Below are positions 22,547-31,981 of a DNA stretch of 64,000 nucleotides, piece by piece. The notes below the pieces were generated by a model. It did not search any database. It was given only the letters and a program-made list of their open reading frames with translations, and was not told where the DNA came from. The DNA is from Schistocerca nitens (Eukaryota; Arthropoda; Insecta; Orthoptera; Acrididae), in the NCBI RefSeq assembly GCF_023898315.1, contig NC_064622.1, positions 165,560,178-165,624,177 of the forward strand, written 5' to 3'. Positions within the stretch are counted from its first letter, which is position 1. The number at the start of each line of letters is the position of its first letter. The position numbers and the translations under genes were made by a program.

Positions 22547-22798
22547 ATTCTTTACAGACGAATGGAAAAACTAGTAGAAGCCGACCTCGGGGAAGATCAG
22601 GTTGGATTCTGGAGAAATGTAGGAACACACGAGGCAATACTAACCCCATGACTTCTCATAGAAGATAGGTTAAGGAAAGACAAACATACATTTATATCAT
22701 CTGTAAACTTAGAGAAGGCTTTTGTTGACTGTAAATCTCTCTTTAAAATTCTAAAGGTGGCAGGGGTAAAATACAGGGAGTGAAAAGCTATTTACAAT

Positions 22799-23131
22799 TT
22801 GTACAGAAACCAGATGGCAGTTATAAGAGTCGAGGGGCATGAAAGGGAAGCAGTGGTTGGGAAGGGAGTGAGACAGGGTTGTAGTCTCTCCCCGATGTTG
22901 TTCCATCTGTATATTGAGCAAACAGTAAAGGAAACGAAAGAAAAATTCGGAGTAGGTATTAAAATGCATGGAGAAGAAATAAAAACTTTAAGGTTCGCCG
23001 ATGACATTGTAATTCTGTCAGAGACAGCAAAGGACTTGAAAGATCAGTTGAACAGAATGGATAGTATCTTGAAAGGAGGATATAAGATGAACATCAACAA
23101 AAGCAAAACAAGGATAATGGAATGTAGTTGA
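22799..23131 (+). CDS. RTE LINE reverse transcriptase, catalytic block (open fragment)
   Basis: It carries KGVRQGCSLSPMLFHLYIE (RT motif 4) and LRFADDIVILSE, where the two aspartates are catalytic, followed by KINKSKT-like NINKSKTRIMECS. The frame stops soon after and resumes at 23204. Confidence 0.78.
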   Translation: MYRNQMAVIRVEGHEREAVVGKGVRQGCSLSPMLFHLYIEQTVKETKEKFGVGIKMHGEEIKTLRFADDIVILSETAKDLKDQLNRMDSILKGGYKMNINKSKTRIMECS

Positions 23132-23203
23132 ATAAAGTCGGGTGATGTTGAGGGAATTAGATTAGGAAATGAGACACTTAAAGTAGTAAAGGAGTTCTGC
23201 TAT

Positions 23204-23758
23204 TTGGGGAGCAAAATAACTGATTATGGTCAAAGTAGAGAGGATATAAAAGGTAGACTGGCAATGGCAAGGAAAGCATTTCTGAAGAAGAGGAATTTGT
23301 TAACAGGGAGTATTGATTTAAGTGTCAGGAAGTCGTTTCTGAAAGTATTGGTATGGAGTGTAGCCATGTATGGAAGTGAAACATGGACGATAAATAGTTT
23401 AGACAAGAAGAGAATAGAAGCTTTCAAAATGTGGTGCTACAGAAGAATGCTGAACATTAGATGGGTAGATCACATAACTAATGAGGAAGTATTGAATAGG
23501 ATTGGGGAGAAGAGAAGTTTGTGGCACAACTTGACTAGAAGAAGGGATCGGGTGGTAGGACATGTTCTGAGGCATCAAGAGATCACCAGTTTAGTATTGG
23601 AGGGCAGCATGGAGGGTAAAAATCATAAAGGGAGACCAAGGGATGAATACACTAAGCAGATTCAGAAGGATGTAGGTTGCAGTAGGTACTGGGAAATGAA
23701 GAAGCTTGCACAGGATAGAGTAGCATGGAGAGCTGCATCAAACCAGTCTCAGGACTGA
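23204..23758 (+). CDS. RTE LINE C-terminal region (open fragment)
   Basis: A 184-codon frame holds the family's C-terminal region: SVAMYGSETWTI, then WCYRRMLNIRWVDHITNEEVL and RRDRVVGHVLRHQEI. It ends SNQSQD just before the (CAA)n tail. The natural stop and tail show that the 3' end is complete. Confidence 0.78.
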   Translation: MGSKITDYGQSREDIKGRLAMARKAFLKKRNLLTGSIDLSVRKSFLKVLVWSVAMYGSETWTINSLDKKRIEAFKMWCYRRMLNIRWVDHITNEEVLNRIGEKRSLWHNLTRRRDRVVGHVLRHQEITSLVLEGSMEGKNHKGRPRDEYTKQIQKDVGCSRYWEMKKLAQDRVAWRAASNQSQD

Positions 23759-23799
23759 AGACCACAACAACAACAACATGACTAAGTAATTTAGTAATA

Positions 23800-24490
23800 G
23801 CCTGTGGTGTTTGCCATGTCTACATATTTCCGGGACTGGATCAGACTCTGAATGTGGCTCTCCAGCAGGGATACGACTTCCTCAAATCCTGCCCTGAAAT
23901 GAGATCCATCCTTCATGAAATCCTCCCCACTCCTCCAAGAGTTTCTTTCCGCCATCCACCTAACCTTCGTAACCTCTTGGTTCATCCCTATGAAATCCCC
24001 AAACCACCTTCCCTACCCTCTGGGTCCTACCCTCGTAACCGCCCCACCTGGCCTCAACCTCCGCTAATTTCAAGTTGCCGCCCTTCGTACATCACTTGTC
24101 ACTCAACAACATCTTTGCCTCTGTACTTCCGCCTCGACTGACATCTCTGCCCAAACTCTTTGCCTTTACATATGTCTGCTTGTGTCTGTATATGTGCGGA
24201 TGGATGTGTGTGTGTGCGTGTGTGTGTGCGTGTGCGCGCGCGAGCTAGTGTATACCTGTCCTTTTTTCCCCCTAAGGTAAGTCTTTTCGCTCCCGGGATT
24301 GGAATGACTCCTTACCCTCTCCCGTAAAACCCACATCCTTTCGTCTTTCCCTCTCCTTCCCTCTTTCCTGATGAAGCAACCGTGGGTTGCAAAAGCTTGA
24401 TATTTGTGTGTGTGTTTTTTATTGTGTCTATCTACCAGCATTTTCCCATTTGGTAACTCACAGCATTTTTTTAATATATTTTTCCCATGT
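23800..24490 (+). mobile_element. Penelope-like element 3' part lacking its GIY-YIG domain
   Basis: From 23840 the plus strand encodes the linker after the RT of an insect Penelope-like element: TLNVALQQGYDFLKSCPEMR, then PPRVSFRHPPNLRNLLVHPYE and GSYPRNRP. Where full copies, as I remember them, continue into the GIY-YIG nuclease, this one jumps at about 24045 to the last bases of the coding region and the tail. An internal stretch has therefore been lost. The tail holds TTTCCTGATGAAGCAACC, then GCAAAAGCTTG and a GTAACTCACAGCA-type end. Confidence 0.72.
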
Positions 24491-24494
24491 GGAA

Positions 24495-24945
24495 TGTTTC
24501 TTTCTATTATATTCAATTTCATTATTAAATTAGACTATAAATAATGATGACAATACGAAGTATGTAAAATAATCAATTGTGTTGTTTTCTTTCTTGCACG
24601 ATGCTCGAGGAGTAGGCAGACAGTATATTCTGGATTACTGTCTGCAGTCAGCGATCAGGTCCCCATCGGGTTATTTTGCTCGCATGAGAGGTGGATCAGA
24701 CTGTGCAGGCAGCGATCACAGTCTGATCATCCGCTACCTCTGCTGCCTCTTGAATGTTTAGGCAACAGGAACCCAGGCGTCATACAATCTTCTCATCTGC
24801 TACCTCCTGAATAGGCTAGTAGCAGGATTGGGGTGTTCTTGATCAGTCTACTGCCTCTTTGTTGGCGAGTGGCAGAAGTTGAAGTATCTTGTTTGCTGCT
24901 GCTAGCTAGCTGGTAATGCAGCCGACATTGATATGTTATACGTAC
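24495..24945. other. Unassigned stretch
   Basis: Weak internal similarity is visible: GCGATCA, CTGATCATCCGCTACCTC and CTCATCTGCTACCTCCTGA recur. No gene or element family is recognised. Confidence 0.25.
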
Positions 24946-24949
24946 AAAC

Positions 24950-25268
24950 ACTCAACTGTGTAAAAAGGGAGTTTTCCACATGGGCCTCCAACTGTTCAAC
25001 AATCTTCCCACTAGTATTAAGTCCATCGAAGACAACATAAAATTTAGCAAAGCCGTGAAGTCATATTTGTTGTGTCGCTGTTTTTACTCTGTAAATGAAT
25101 ACTTAGCACAGTAATCTTGCTGTTTGTGTTAAATTGAAAACATTGAGCAATATAATACATTAGGATAGTACAGGCTTATGTTAATATATGTTAACAATGT
25201 TAAATGATATTTTCCGACATCTGCAACACACTGTGTACCATCAGATCACATGGAATAAATAAATAAAT
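24950..25268 (+). mobile_element. Jockey-type LINE 3' end
   Basis: It encodes the last residues of the RT protein (KKGVFHMGLQLFNNLP, then FSKAVKSYLLCRCFYSVNEYL). A ~150 bp 3' untranslated region follows and ends in a (AAAT)n-like tail at 25254-25268. The copy is severely 5' truncated, as is common for LINEs. Confidence 0.7.
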
Positions 25269-25430
25269 CTAAAAACACAGATGATGTGACTTACCGAACG
25301 AAAGTGCTGGCAGGTCGATAGACACACAAACAAACACAAACATACACACGAAATTCAAGCTTTCGCAACAAACTGTTGCCTCATCAGGAAAGAGGGAAGG
25401 AGAGGGAAAGACGAAAGGAAAAAAGGACAG

Positions 25431-25484
<54 letters not shown>

Positions 25485-25543
25485 TAGCAGACATTTGTAA
25501 TGGCAAAGAGTTTGGCCCAAACTCTTTGCCTTTACAAATGTCT

Positions 25544-25632
<89 letters not shown>

Positions 25633-25875
25633 TATACCTGTCCTTTTTTCCCCCTAAGGTAAGTCTTTCCACTCCCGGAATTGGAATGACTCCTTACCCT
25701 CTCCCTTAAAACCCACATCCTTTCGTCTTTCCCTCTCCTTCCCTCTTTCCTGATGAGGCAACAGTTTGTTGCGAAAGCTTGAATTTCGTGTGTATGTTTG
25801 TGTGTCTATCGACCTGCCAGCACTTTCATTCGGTAAGTCACATCATCTGTGTTTTTAGATATATTTTTCCCACGT
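25265..25875. mobile_element. Head-to-head Penelope-like tails forming a 0.6 kb foldback
   Basis: The left half (25265-25445) is a minus-sense Penelope-like tail and the right half (25625-25875) a plus-sense one. Matching landmarks are GATGTGACTTACCGAACGAAAG against CATTCGGTAAGTCACATC, and AAGCTTTCGCAACAAACTG against AGTTTGTTGCGAAAGCTT. The midpoint is a near-perfect palindrome (CAGACATTTGTAATGGCAAAGA... mirrored at 25512-25543). Microsatellites (CA)n, (TG)n and (GA)n separate it from the arms. The same tail family occurs at 23800-24490 and 55245-55515. Confidence 0.8.
25436..25630. repeat. (CA)n, (TG)n and (GA)n tracts within the foldback
   Basis: The tracts are (AC)n at about 25434-25479, (TG)n at about 25548-25585 and (GA)n at about 25586-25630. 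The long minus-strand open frame through here consists of low-complexity translation only. Confidence 0.9.
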
Positions 25876-25889
25876 GGAGTTTCCCCTCT

Positions 25890-26217
25890 ATTATATAAAT
25901 AAATAAATAGGTAAGTCTCTAACTTGCCCATCTTGAATAGTTGCCGGCCAGATGTAGAAGTATCGAGCATTGTTATTGACTGCGGCTCTGATTCTTCTTC
26001 TATGGACGGCTACAGACGTGTGTGCCCTCCATCATTTTTGCCTTATTCTTATCTTGGTGGGTGGCGAGACGTGATGACAGCAGAAGGTCAACAGGATGAG
26101 GTATTCTATTTTGAAAGGACCTTCATATCTTAATTGCCACTTCTTGTTTAACTTCTTTATGGCAGATCTTAACATGCTACTTTCTCCAACTCAATAAGTA
26201 ACAGGTTTAGTCAGATG
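25890..26217 (-). mobile_element. Old Gypsy-type fossil, part beyond the nested insertion
   Basis: The minus strand just outside the 26218-27862 element resumes with readable remains of an integrase C-terminal region (near LNKKWQLRYEGPFKI). It is in the same sense as the remains at 27863-29062. This is the expected continuation if the younger element inserted into this older one. The fossil is broken in several places. Confidence 0.6.
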
Positions 26218-26401
26218 TGTGGCGCTGATGAAATCGACACCAACATGGATATGCATTCATCTTTGGACTCTAAGCTTATCTTTGGCTGTTCCGCCATGTT
26301 CAGTTCAGTTCTCTGTGATCCTTGTATATGTTAAGGTTATTAAATGAACTATTGCTAAATAAGTGTGATTATTGGTGCAACCAACCCAGTAATCCTCCTC
26401 A
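26218..26401 (+). repeat. 5' LTR of the 26218-27862 fossil
   Basis: Runs from TGTGGCGCTGATG to AATCCTCCTCA and matches the 3' LTR over its full 184 bp with about 17 differences by eye. Confidence 0.88.
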
Positions 26402-27678
26402 CTGGTGACCCCGCAAAGTAACGGGCTAGTTGAGCACTGGCACTGCACTTTCAAGGCGGCACTTCGATGCCACGACTCTCTATGGATGGAGGCCCTTCCC
26501 CTTGTGCTACTCGGCATTCATGTGATTTATAAGGAAGACCTCAAAGGCACAATAGCCGAGTTCGGATAAGGCCAGAACATTGTTCTCCCTGGCGAACTTG
26601 TGAGCCCTTCCGCTTCTCTTCCTCAGTCTGATTTACCTTCCTTCATGAACCGCGTCAGACGCAGATTCATCAACCTCCACATCCCTCCGCCTGGCAGCCA
26701 TTCCCGCCTTAAGGTTCACGTCCCAAAATCTCTGGACAATTGCGAGTATGTCATGCTCTGAGATGACACTGTCCATACTCCCCTCCAACCTCCATGTACC
26801 GGCCCGTACCAAGTTCTCCGGCGCTCAGCCAACACCTATGTCATCCAGATGAAAGATTCAGCTGTTACAGTCTCTCTCAACAGACTTAAGCCTGCTCATG
26901 TCAAGCCTCCTTCTACCCCCCCTTCAGGCCACGACCACGCCACTCACTCACTGTCATGGCTCACAACGCTCCAACCACTCCCTCCACATTGGACTTACAC
27001 ACTCCGTTGAGTGACTTCCAGCTCCAATCGTCGAGCTCTCCTCAGACCTCGCCCTTTACTCCGATCTCACTCCGTCGAGTGACCACATGCTCCCCACGTC
27101 GAGCTTACCCATAACCACACCCTCGCCGCCGGGCCCTTCGCCAGTCCCTTCGACCTCTCCACTGTCGCCTGCCTCATCCTGTCGAGGTTTCTCACGCACC
27201 CACCCCTGTATTGAACGTGTCCTTGCTCGAGGTGTTTGTGCCTGTTCCCCCAGACATAATCCCGACATCTCAATACTACTGTGTGATTATACACTGGTCG
27301 TCATGTGTTTCTCCTCATCCAGTGCTCATGACACAATCTCCACCATTCTCTGCCACCTGGTGAAATGTGTTGCCCTCCCTCCCGATGTCGACCTGGACAT
27401 GCTTCGTGTGTTCGCCACGCCCACCAGAGACGTCGTCGCTCCATTCCACCCGCAAACCGCCGGCCTACCTGTTGCCCGCACAACCAGCACGCCCAGTATG
27501 ACTTCCAGGTTCGGTAGCTGAACCTTCCTTCATGACATCTACCCACACAGCTCCCCGATGATGCTGTCGAGCTGACCATGGTCCGGTTCCCGCGGACCAC
27601 CCCTGCCGATGCTATAGTCAACCCCCCCCCCTCCCCCCCGGCCTCTCAAGAGTACTCCATACCGTAGAGGGGGGGCTA

Positions 27679-27862
27679 TGTGGTGCCGATGAAATCGCCA
27701 CCAACATCGATATGCATTCATCTTTGGATTCTAAGCTTATCTTTGGCTGTTCCGCCATGTTCAGTTCAATTCTTTGTGATCCTTTTAAGTGTTAAGGTTA
27801 ATAAATGAGCTATTGCTAAATGGGTGTGATTATTGGTGCAACCTACCCGGTAATTCTCCTCA
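27679..27862 (+). repeat. 3' LTR of the 26218-27862 fossil
   Basis: Runs from TGTGGTGCCGATG to AATTCTCCTCA and is preceded by a G-rich tract typical of a polypurine primer. It is followed directly by the GATG target duplication and then by remains of the older Gypsy-type fossil. Confidence 0.88.
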
Positions 27863-29062
27863 GATGTTTATCATAGTAAGTTTTCCTTAATTTTGCGTGA
27901 TGCTGAAGTGCAGCACACACTTGGTTAAATAAGGCAGATTTGTCTATAGGTAATGGATTATTGAATTTTGGTAAGTTTTCATTCAATTTGTTCGTTTGAC
28001 AATTACCAAATAAGATATTGTAACGAGTAAAACCAGTAGATTAATGGGGTAACTGATTATACACTCCCTTGAATTTCTGCAAATACTCTATGCAGCGGTA
28101 GTGTTGGCTTCAGATGTACGTCCTCATGAATCGATTTAGTTCTCTGAATACACGTTAATGGGACTACTTTTCGGGTTGAAACAAGAAACCTGAATGTGGC
28201 CAATGCTTTCTCCACACAGACACCCTTTCCAGGATCTACACGAAAAATACTAAGCATTGTCCGTCAACAAGGCTTTCGGTTTTCGCACTTTAACTATGTA
28301 TTTTTCTGTTAATATCTTTAACATCGGCTTTACCTTTACAGATTTTAATGGATACACTTTTACATATTTGCTAAACAGATTGTAAAATTCTATCACACTA
28401 AATCATGAATATTGTTGACTACTATAGATCACAACTCTGTTTTCGAATAATTAATTGGCTTAACTTTTTTGCATCTTACACAAGTTTTCAAGATTTTCTG
28501 TGCAATACCCTTTCAATTTGGGTAATGCGCATATACCGTTATTAATTAAGAACACTTATAATCAATTGCATATCCCCACAATATATGTGTATGCTAGAGG
28601 AAGTTTTGTATATAATCTAAGGGGATGGAAAATTTCCACTGTCAGAAAAATCACTATTTTTGTAGAACAGAATATTGTTGCGAAGCCAATATTTCGTGTT
28701 TTGATGGCTACTGTTACTTTCAGAGAGGTATTGTTTAATAATTTTCCATTTAGAATCTTGTTCCTGAAGCTTAATAATGATCTTGCACATGAATTCAATG
28801 TTTTTCTAGACTGGAGAGTTCTGACTCAACATTACAGAAAGTTGTCACTTTTGTTTACTACAGCATTTGTTCCAGCGATACCGTGCGGTAACCTAGAAAG
28901 TTTATCAGCAATAACATTATCCTTGTCACGAATATGTCGTATTTCCAACGAATATTCCTGCAAGGGTAATGCCCATCTGGTTAGCCATGCATGTAACAAT
29001 CTACATGTGATCAAAAACGTCACAGCTTGGTGGTCACAAAACATGATTATTGGCTTTCCATA
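27863..29062 (-). mobile_element. Old Gypsy-type fossil, RNase H and integrase part
   Basis: In minus-strand order there is an RNase H region (29062-28832, with CDHQAVTFL and HIRDKDNVIADKLSRL), then remains of the H2C2 zinc module near 28500-28600. An integrase core region follows (FSKYVKVYPLKSVKVKPML and LTDNA near 28270-28390). The remains reach the edge of the nested LTR element at 27863. The fossil is old and broken many times. It has no function of its own. Confidence 0.75.
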
Positions 29063-29345
29063 CACAAAGTCTACTACTTTGTGATCTACTATTATTTCAT
29101 CTTGGAACTAATGGATTCTATTTCTTTATTCTTTTTCAAAACATTAAGTTACTTTGCTACCAAGATTCCTTTCTATTTCTTTTTATATTACTTTCTTTTT
29201 AGTCTACTTGCTACTAGTCATGCAATATTAGTACAGAGGGACTTTGTTTTTCTTTCTATGAAATTTGGATCTTGGGCTTTGGGCTTGTATTGAGGTGTGA
29301 GGACTAGATTTATATTTTTCATTTTTGCGTCCAAAGGTTGTGGCT
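29063..29345 (-). repeat. Second copy of the LTR-like sequence
   Basis: It matches 20820-21066 in the same orientation. Shared blocks include CTACTACTTTGTGATCTACTAT, GTCATGCAAT.TTAGTACAG and TTTTGCGTCCAAAGG. This copy is longer by about 38 bases near 29272-29308. It abuts the RNase H remains, fitting a 5' LTR remnant of the old fossil. Confidence 0.6.
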
Positions 29346-29346
29346 T

Positions 29347-29348
<2 letters not shown>

Positions 29349-29395
<47 letters not shown>

Positions 29396-29399
29396 TGTG

Positions 29400-29457
<58 letters not shown>

Positions 29458-29460
29458 CGC
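29349..29460 (+). repeat. (GA)n then (GT)n microsatellite
   Basis: (GA)n spans about 29349-29393 and (GT)n about 29400-29442, followed by a short (GA)n and GC-rich alternating bases. Open frames on both strands here are low-complexity artefacts. Confidence 0.95.
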
Positions 29461-29558
29461 GTGTGTGCGCGCTCGCACGATCACGTGTGCCCGCAGCATT
29501 TAGTCTGAAAGCTAGCAAGTTTTCTTCACTTTCAAAGTTACATAGAGTGAATGCAAAC

Positions 29559-30080
29559 GGGTCATTCCATATCAAATCACCCAATAGAAAATAAATTTTA
29601 CAACCACCTCCTTAGATTTTCATGAAATTTAGCTCAAATGGTTCTAATACCATCCTGACAACACCTGCAATTTTTTTTGTTGTATCTCTTATAGTTTTTT
29701 TTATAAATTTTTAAAGTTTTTATGTTTTGCGTTTTCCGAACCTTTGGAAATGGTAAATTTAATTTGTATTCAAAACTTTAAAATTGCTTATCTTAAAAAC
29801 TCTTTTAGATAACATCATGAATTTTTGCAGCAAGTTTCTTTATTATAAATATTTGAAGGTATAAATGATACTATTAAAATATATTAATATTTTCTATGAA
29901 AAAAAATATATATATGTATTTTTTTTTCTTTTTTTTAACGGATGTTTTGTTTTATACGAATTGCAATATCTAGAGTCTCAGACCTGATAGAATGCTCAAA
30001 TTTGTTTTAATTTACTCTTAAACATATAGGCTACTTGATAAAACAAAAATAATGATGGCTTTTTAACATGTTTATTAATT
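29559..30080. repeat. Left inverted end of the 4 kb element
   Basis: Pairs with about 33000-33520. The outer 25 bp and the inner block ending AGCTCAAATTTGTTTTAA (or its variant) are best conserved. T-rich and A-rich runs in between have drifted. Confidence 0.75.
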
Positions 30081-30198
30081 GTAGTAGATTACAATAGAAT
30101 TATGTACAAAGATAGTGTTCTTACAACACTTATGTATAACCCAATTGATTGCTTGAAACATTGAATTTTTTTGAGTAATTTTGTCTTTTTAATAAACA

Positions 30199-30489
30199 TT
30201 AATGCTGATTCAAACTGTTTTTCCACTTCATCCAAGAGCTTTCAGTTCTTTTGATACAGTCTTTTTTGAAGTAATACATTCTTCCAGTGCCGCTTGATTG
30301 AGGTGCGTCTACTACACAGACTATGTGCTCCAAAGGCACTATGCAAGAATCTTCTCTTTCAGGCCAATAAAATGATGCAGCTGGTCCTGAAGGATGTAGA
30401 AATAGAATTTCTGCATCTTCTTCATCATTGAATATTGTTTTTACCTGTCCAAAGTACCAGTTACCATCATGATTTGCATGGTTCAACAC
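30199..30489 (-). CDS. C-terminal block of the 4 kb element's protein
   Basis: The 96-codon frame reads DGNWYFGQVKTIFNDEEDAE, then FLHPSGPAASFYWPERED and CIVPLEHIVCVV, and ends at a stop 120 bp inside the left arm. The W-FGxV and HP-GP-SF-WP spacing looks like a small beta-barrel module that could bind nucleic acid or protein, but this is inference. It lies one frame away from the block upstream (30661-30467), so the copy has a frameshift near 30480. Confidence 0.55.
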   Translation of the reverse strand: MLNHANHDGNWYFGQVKTIFNDEEDAEILFLHPSGPAASFYWPEREDSCIVPLEHIVCVVDAPQSSGTGRMYYFKKDCIKRTESSWMKWKNSLNQH

Positions 30490-30748
30490 GAACCCAATCA
30501 GAAGAAGAATGGAAAGAAAAGACTAAGGAGGGTTTAACACTATCTGTAGTCCTTCTAATTTCAAGGTTGTTTGTTGGAAGTGGTTTGAAGTTATGAAAAC
30601 TTCTTGTTCCAGGAATGGTTCGGGTTGCTGAAAAACGTTTTTCTAGTTTTAACCGTAGCAAATCAGCTTCTTTTTTGTCAATAAAGTGAAAATGAATGTT
30701 TTCAATACTTTTTTCACAAAACTTTTACACATTGATTGCTGTCATTAT

Positions 30749-31348
30749 TTATTCTTCATCTGAAAGCTCTAGACTGGCTTTCCTTAAAATTCTTTTAACA
30801 GTTCCTCCTAGGCCATCACAAATTGACTTCCCATGACTTGTTGCAAAAAAAGTGTGTTGGGCCTTCAAATTAAAGTCTCTCAAGTGTTCAGTCAAATTTT
30901 TAAAACTGTTTCTATTTTTGTACTGCCCAGCACAACCATCTGTAAAGTAGTGAACTGAGTCAATGTCAGTATGATGTAATGACAGCCACTTTGTAATTTC
31001 TTTTTGTACAAAGTTAACAAAACCAGTGTCATGTTCTTGGTCATCACTAATAAAACAGTGGTTGGAAACAAAAACATTGTTTTCCTCATTTCCTAGGAAA
31101 ACTCCAACTGGGTGTAGAGTACAACCACCTCTATTCCAGTGGTAACTTTGGATCTCATTTTGTATAACAAAGGAATAATTTTCACTGAAATCCATCACAA
31201 TAATTGCTGTTTTGGGTGGTGGGTCTTCTTTCAATCTTTTAAAGGCTGCTGATTGGGATTTTGCTATAAACGAGTGCGGGGTGAGCTTTTCCAATGACCT
31301 AACCAATAAAGAAATGTAGTCTTCAACACTGATAGGCTGTTTGATCAT
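30749..31348 (-). CDS. Putative nuclease core of the 4 kb element
   Basis: This 199-codon fragment is the best-preserved block. It holds IVMDFSENYSFVIQNEIQS, then DSVHYFTDGCAGQYKNRNSF and FFATSHGKSICDGLGG followed by TVKRI. The pattern of an acidic residue after a beta strand (MDFSENY), a second acidic residue in YFTDG and a third block with HGK...DG...K resembles an RNase H-fold transposase catalytic core. By family analogy these would be the metal-binding acids. I could not assign a known superfamily. Confidence 0.6.
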   Translation of the reverse strand: MIKQPISVEDYISLLVRSLEKLTPHSFIAKSQSAAFKRLKEDPPPKTAIIVMDFSENYSFVIQNEIQSYHWNRGGCTLHPVGVFLGNEENNVFVSNHCFISDDQEHDTGFVNFVQKEITKWLSLHHTDIDSVHYFTDGCAGQYKNRNSFKNLTEHLRDFNLKAQHTFFATSHGKSICDGLGGTVKRILRKASLELSDEE

Positions 31349-31425
31349 TTCTGCCCTGTCTGTGTTAACCCACTAACTGAATACAATTTCTTCTTCTAAA
31401 TCATAATCTTCACTTAGTTTTTCAG

Positions 31426-31809
31426 TTAAGTACTCAGAGCAGCATTTGCAGGACAGCTGTCGCAATGATGTAGCATGCAGTTTTGGTTTTCCGTGTTGCA
31501 CACGAGCATCTTAATTAGGTCTTTATAAGATTCTTCAATTTTCACAGCATCCAATAATAGTTTAACATTCTGGTGGATACTGCATACACATACAGTGTGT
31601 GTGCCTGCAGCACCAGCAAGGATACACCATTTAGGTCTCAAGAAACAAAATTTTGAAAATCCTACTTCTACCTCGGGATTATCCCATTTGAAAGAATAAT
31701 AGAGTTCTCTCAAGTTACACAGAATGAGTCTGTTTTGCATGTACACATTTTTTTGAACACTTACTGTCTTTTGTTCCAGGTAGCACTCTGGAACTTTCAT
31801 CCTTTTCAT
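31426..31809 (-). CDS. Middle block of the 4 kb element's protein
   Basis: A 127-codon frame with a Cys/His-rich stretch: CFLRPKWCILAG, then THTVCVCSIHQNVKLLL and CMLHHCDSCP. The spacing suggests zinc coordination. It lies between the N-terminal acidic region and the putative nuclease core and differs in frame from both, so at least two frameshifts separate them. Confidence 0.5.
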   Translation of the reverse strand: MKRMKVPECYLEQKTVSVQKNVYMQNRLILCNLRELYYSFKWDNPEVEVGFSKFCFLRPKWCILAGAAGTHTVCVCSIHQNVKLLLDAVKIEESYKDLIKMLVCNTENQNCMLHHCDSCPANAALST

Positions 31810-31981
31810 AAAAATCTGTTACAAGTCTTACTGTATTTTCAGAAAGAGTTACCTTTTTTTGGACCAGGAGTTTCCAAAATACCCTTTTCAGATTTTAGCT
31901 TTCTAGCTTGTCGCACCATGTACTCACTTACATTAAATTCTTTCATCACTTTATTTCGACTCCAAGAATCTGGAGCCAAGG

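Larger units (their letters stand above)
21395..23778 (+). mobile_element. RTE-type LINE, 5' truncated, with intact 3' end
   Basis: The plus-strand sequence covers the end of the apurinic endonuclease domain (DSDHNLLVMNC near 21610), a basic linker, the reverse transcriptase and a C-terminal region. Frames are open in four blocks: 21545-22057, 22226-22546, 22799-23131 and 23204-23758. The RT motifs are DFKKNIIIPIPKK, ENYRTICLISHS, VRQGCSLSPMLFHLY and RFADDIVILSE (catalytic DD). The copy ends in (CAA)n at 23763-23778, the kind of short repeat tail that RTE elements use. A few stops and frameshifts break it. A second, more decayed copy lies at 35464-39860. Confidence 0.88.
26218..27862 (+). mobile_element. 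Gypsy-type LTR fossil with two LTRs and GATG duplication
   Basis: Two direct LTRs of 184 bp (26218-26401 and 27679-27862) start TGTGG and end CTCCTCA. They are flanked by GATG at 26214-26217 and 27863-27866. A CTGGTGACCCCGC leader, the likely primer site, follows the first LTR. A G-rich polypurine tract precedes the second. The interior holds integrase remains ending in a GPY/F-type module (near 26800-26900) and a proline-rich region. It is much shorter than an autonomous Gypsy element and is broken. The LTRs differ at about 17 of 184 sites by eye, so the insertion is old. Confidence 0.85.

Noticed and set aside
25269-25718. 149-codon minus-strand frame rich in Ser-Leu, Thr-His and Val-Cys
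   Set aside because: It is a translation of (GA)n, (CA)n and (TG)n microsatellites within a Penelope-like foldback.
28500-29084. 194-codon plus-strand open frame
   Set aside because: It is antisense to the Gypsy-type RNase H and integrase remains and shows no motif of its own.
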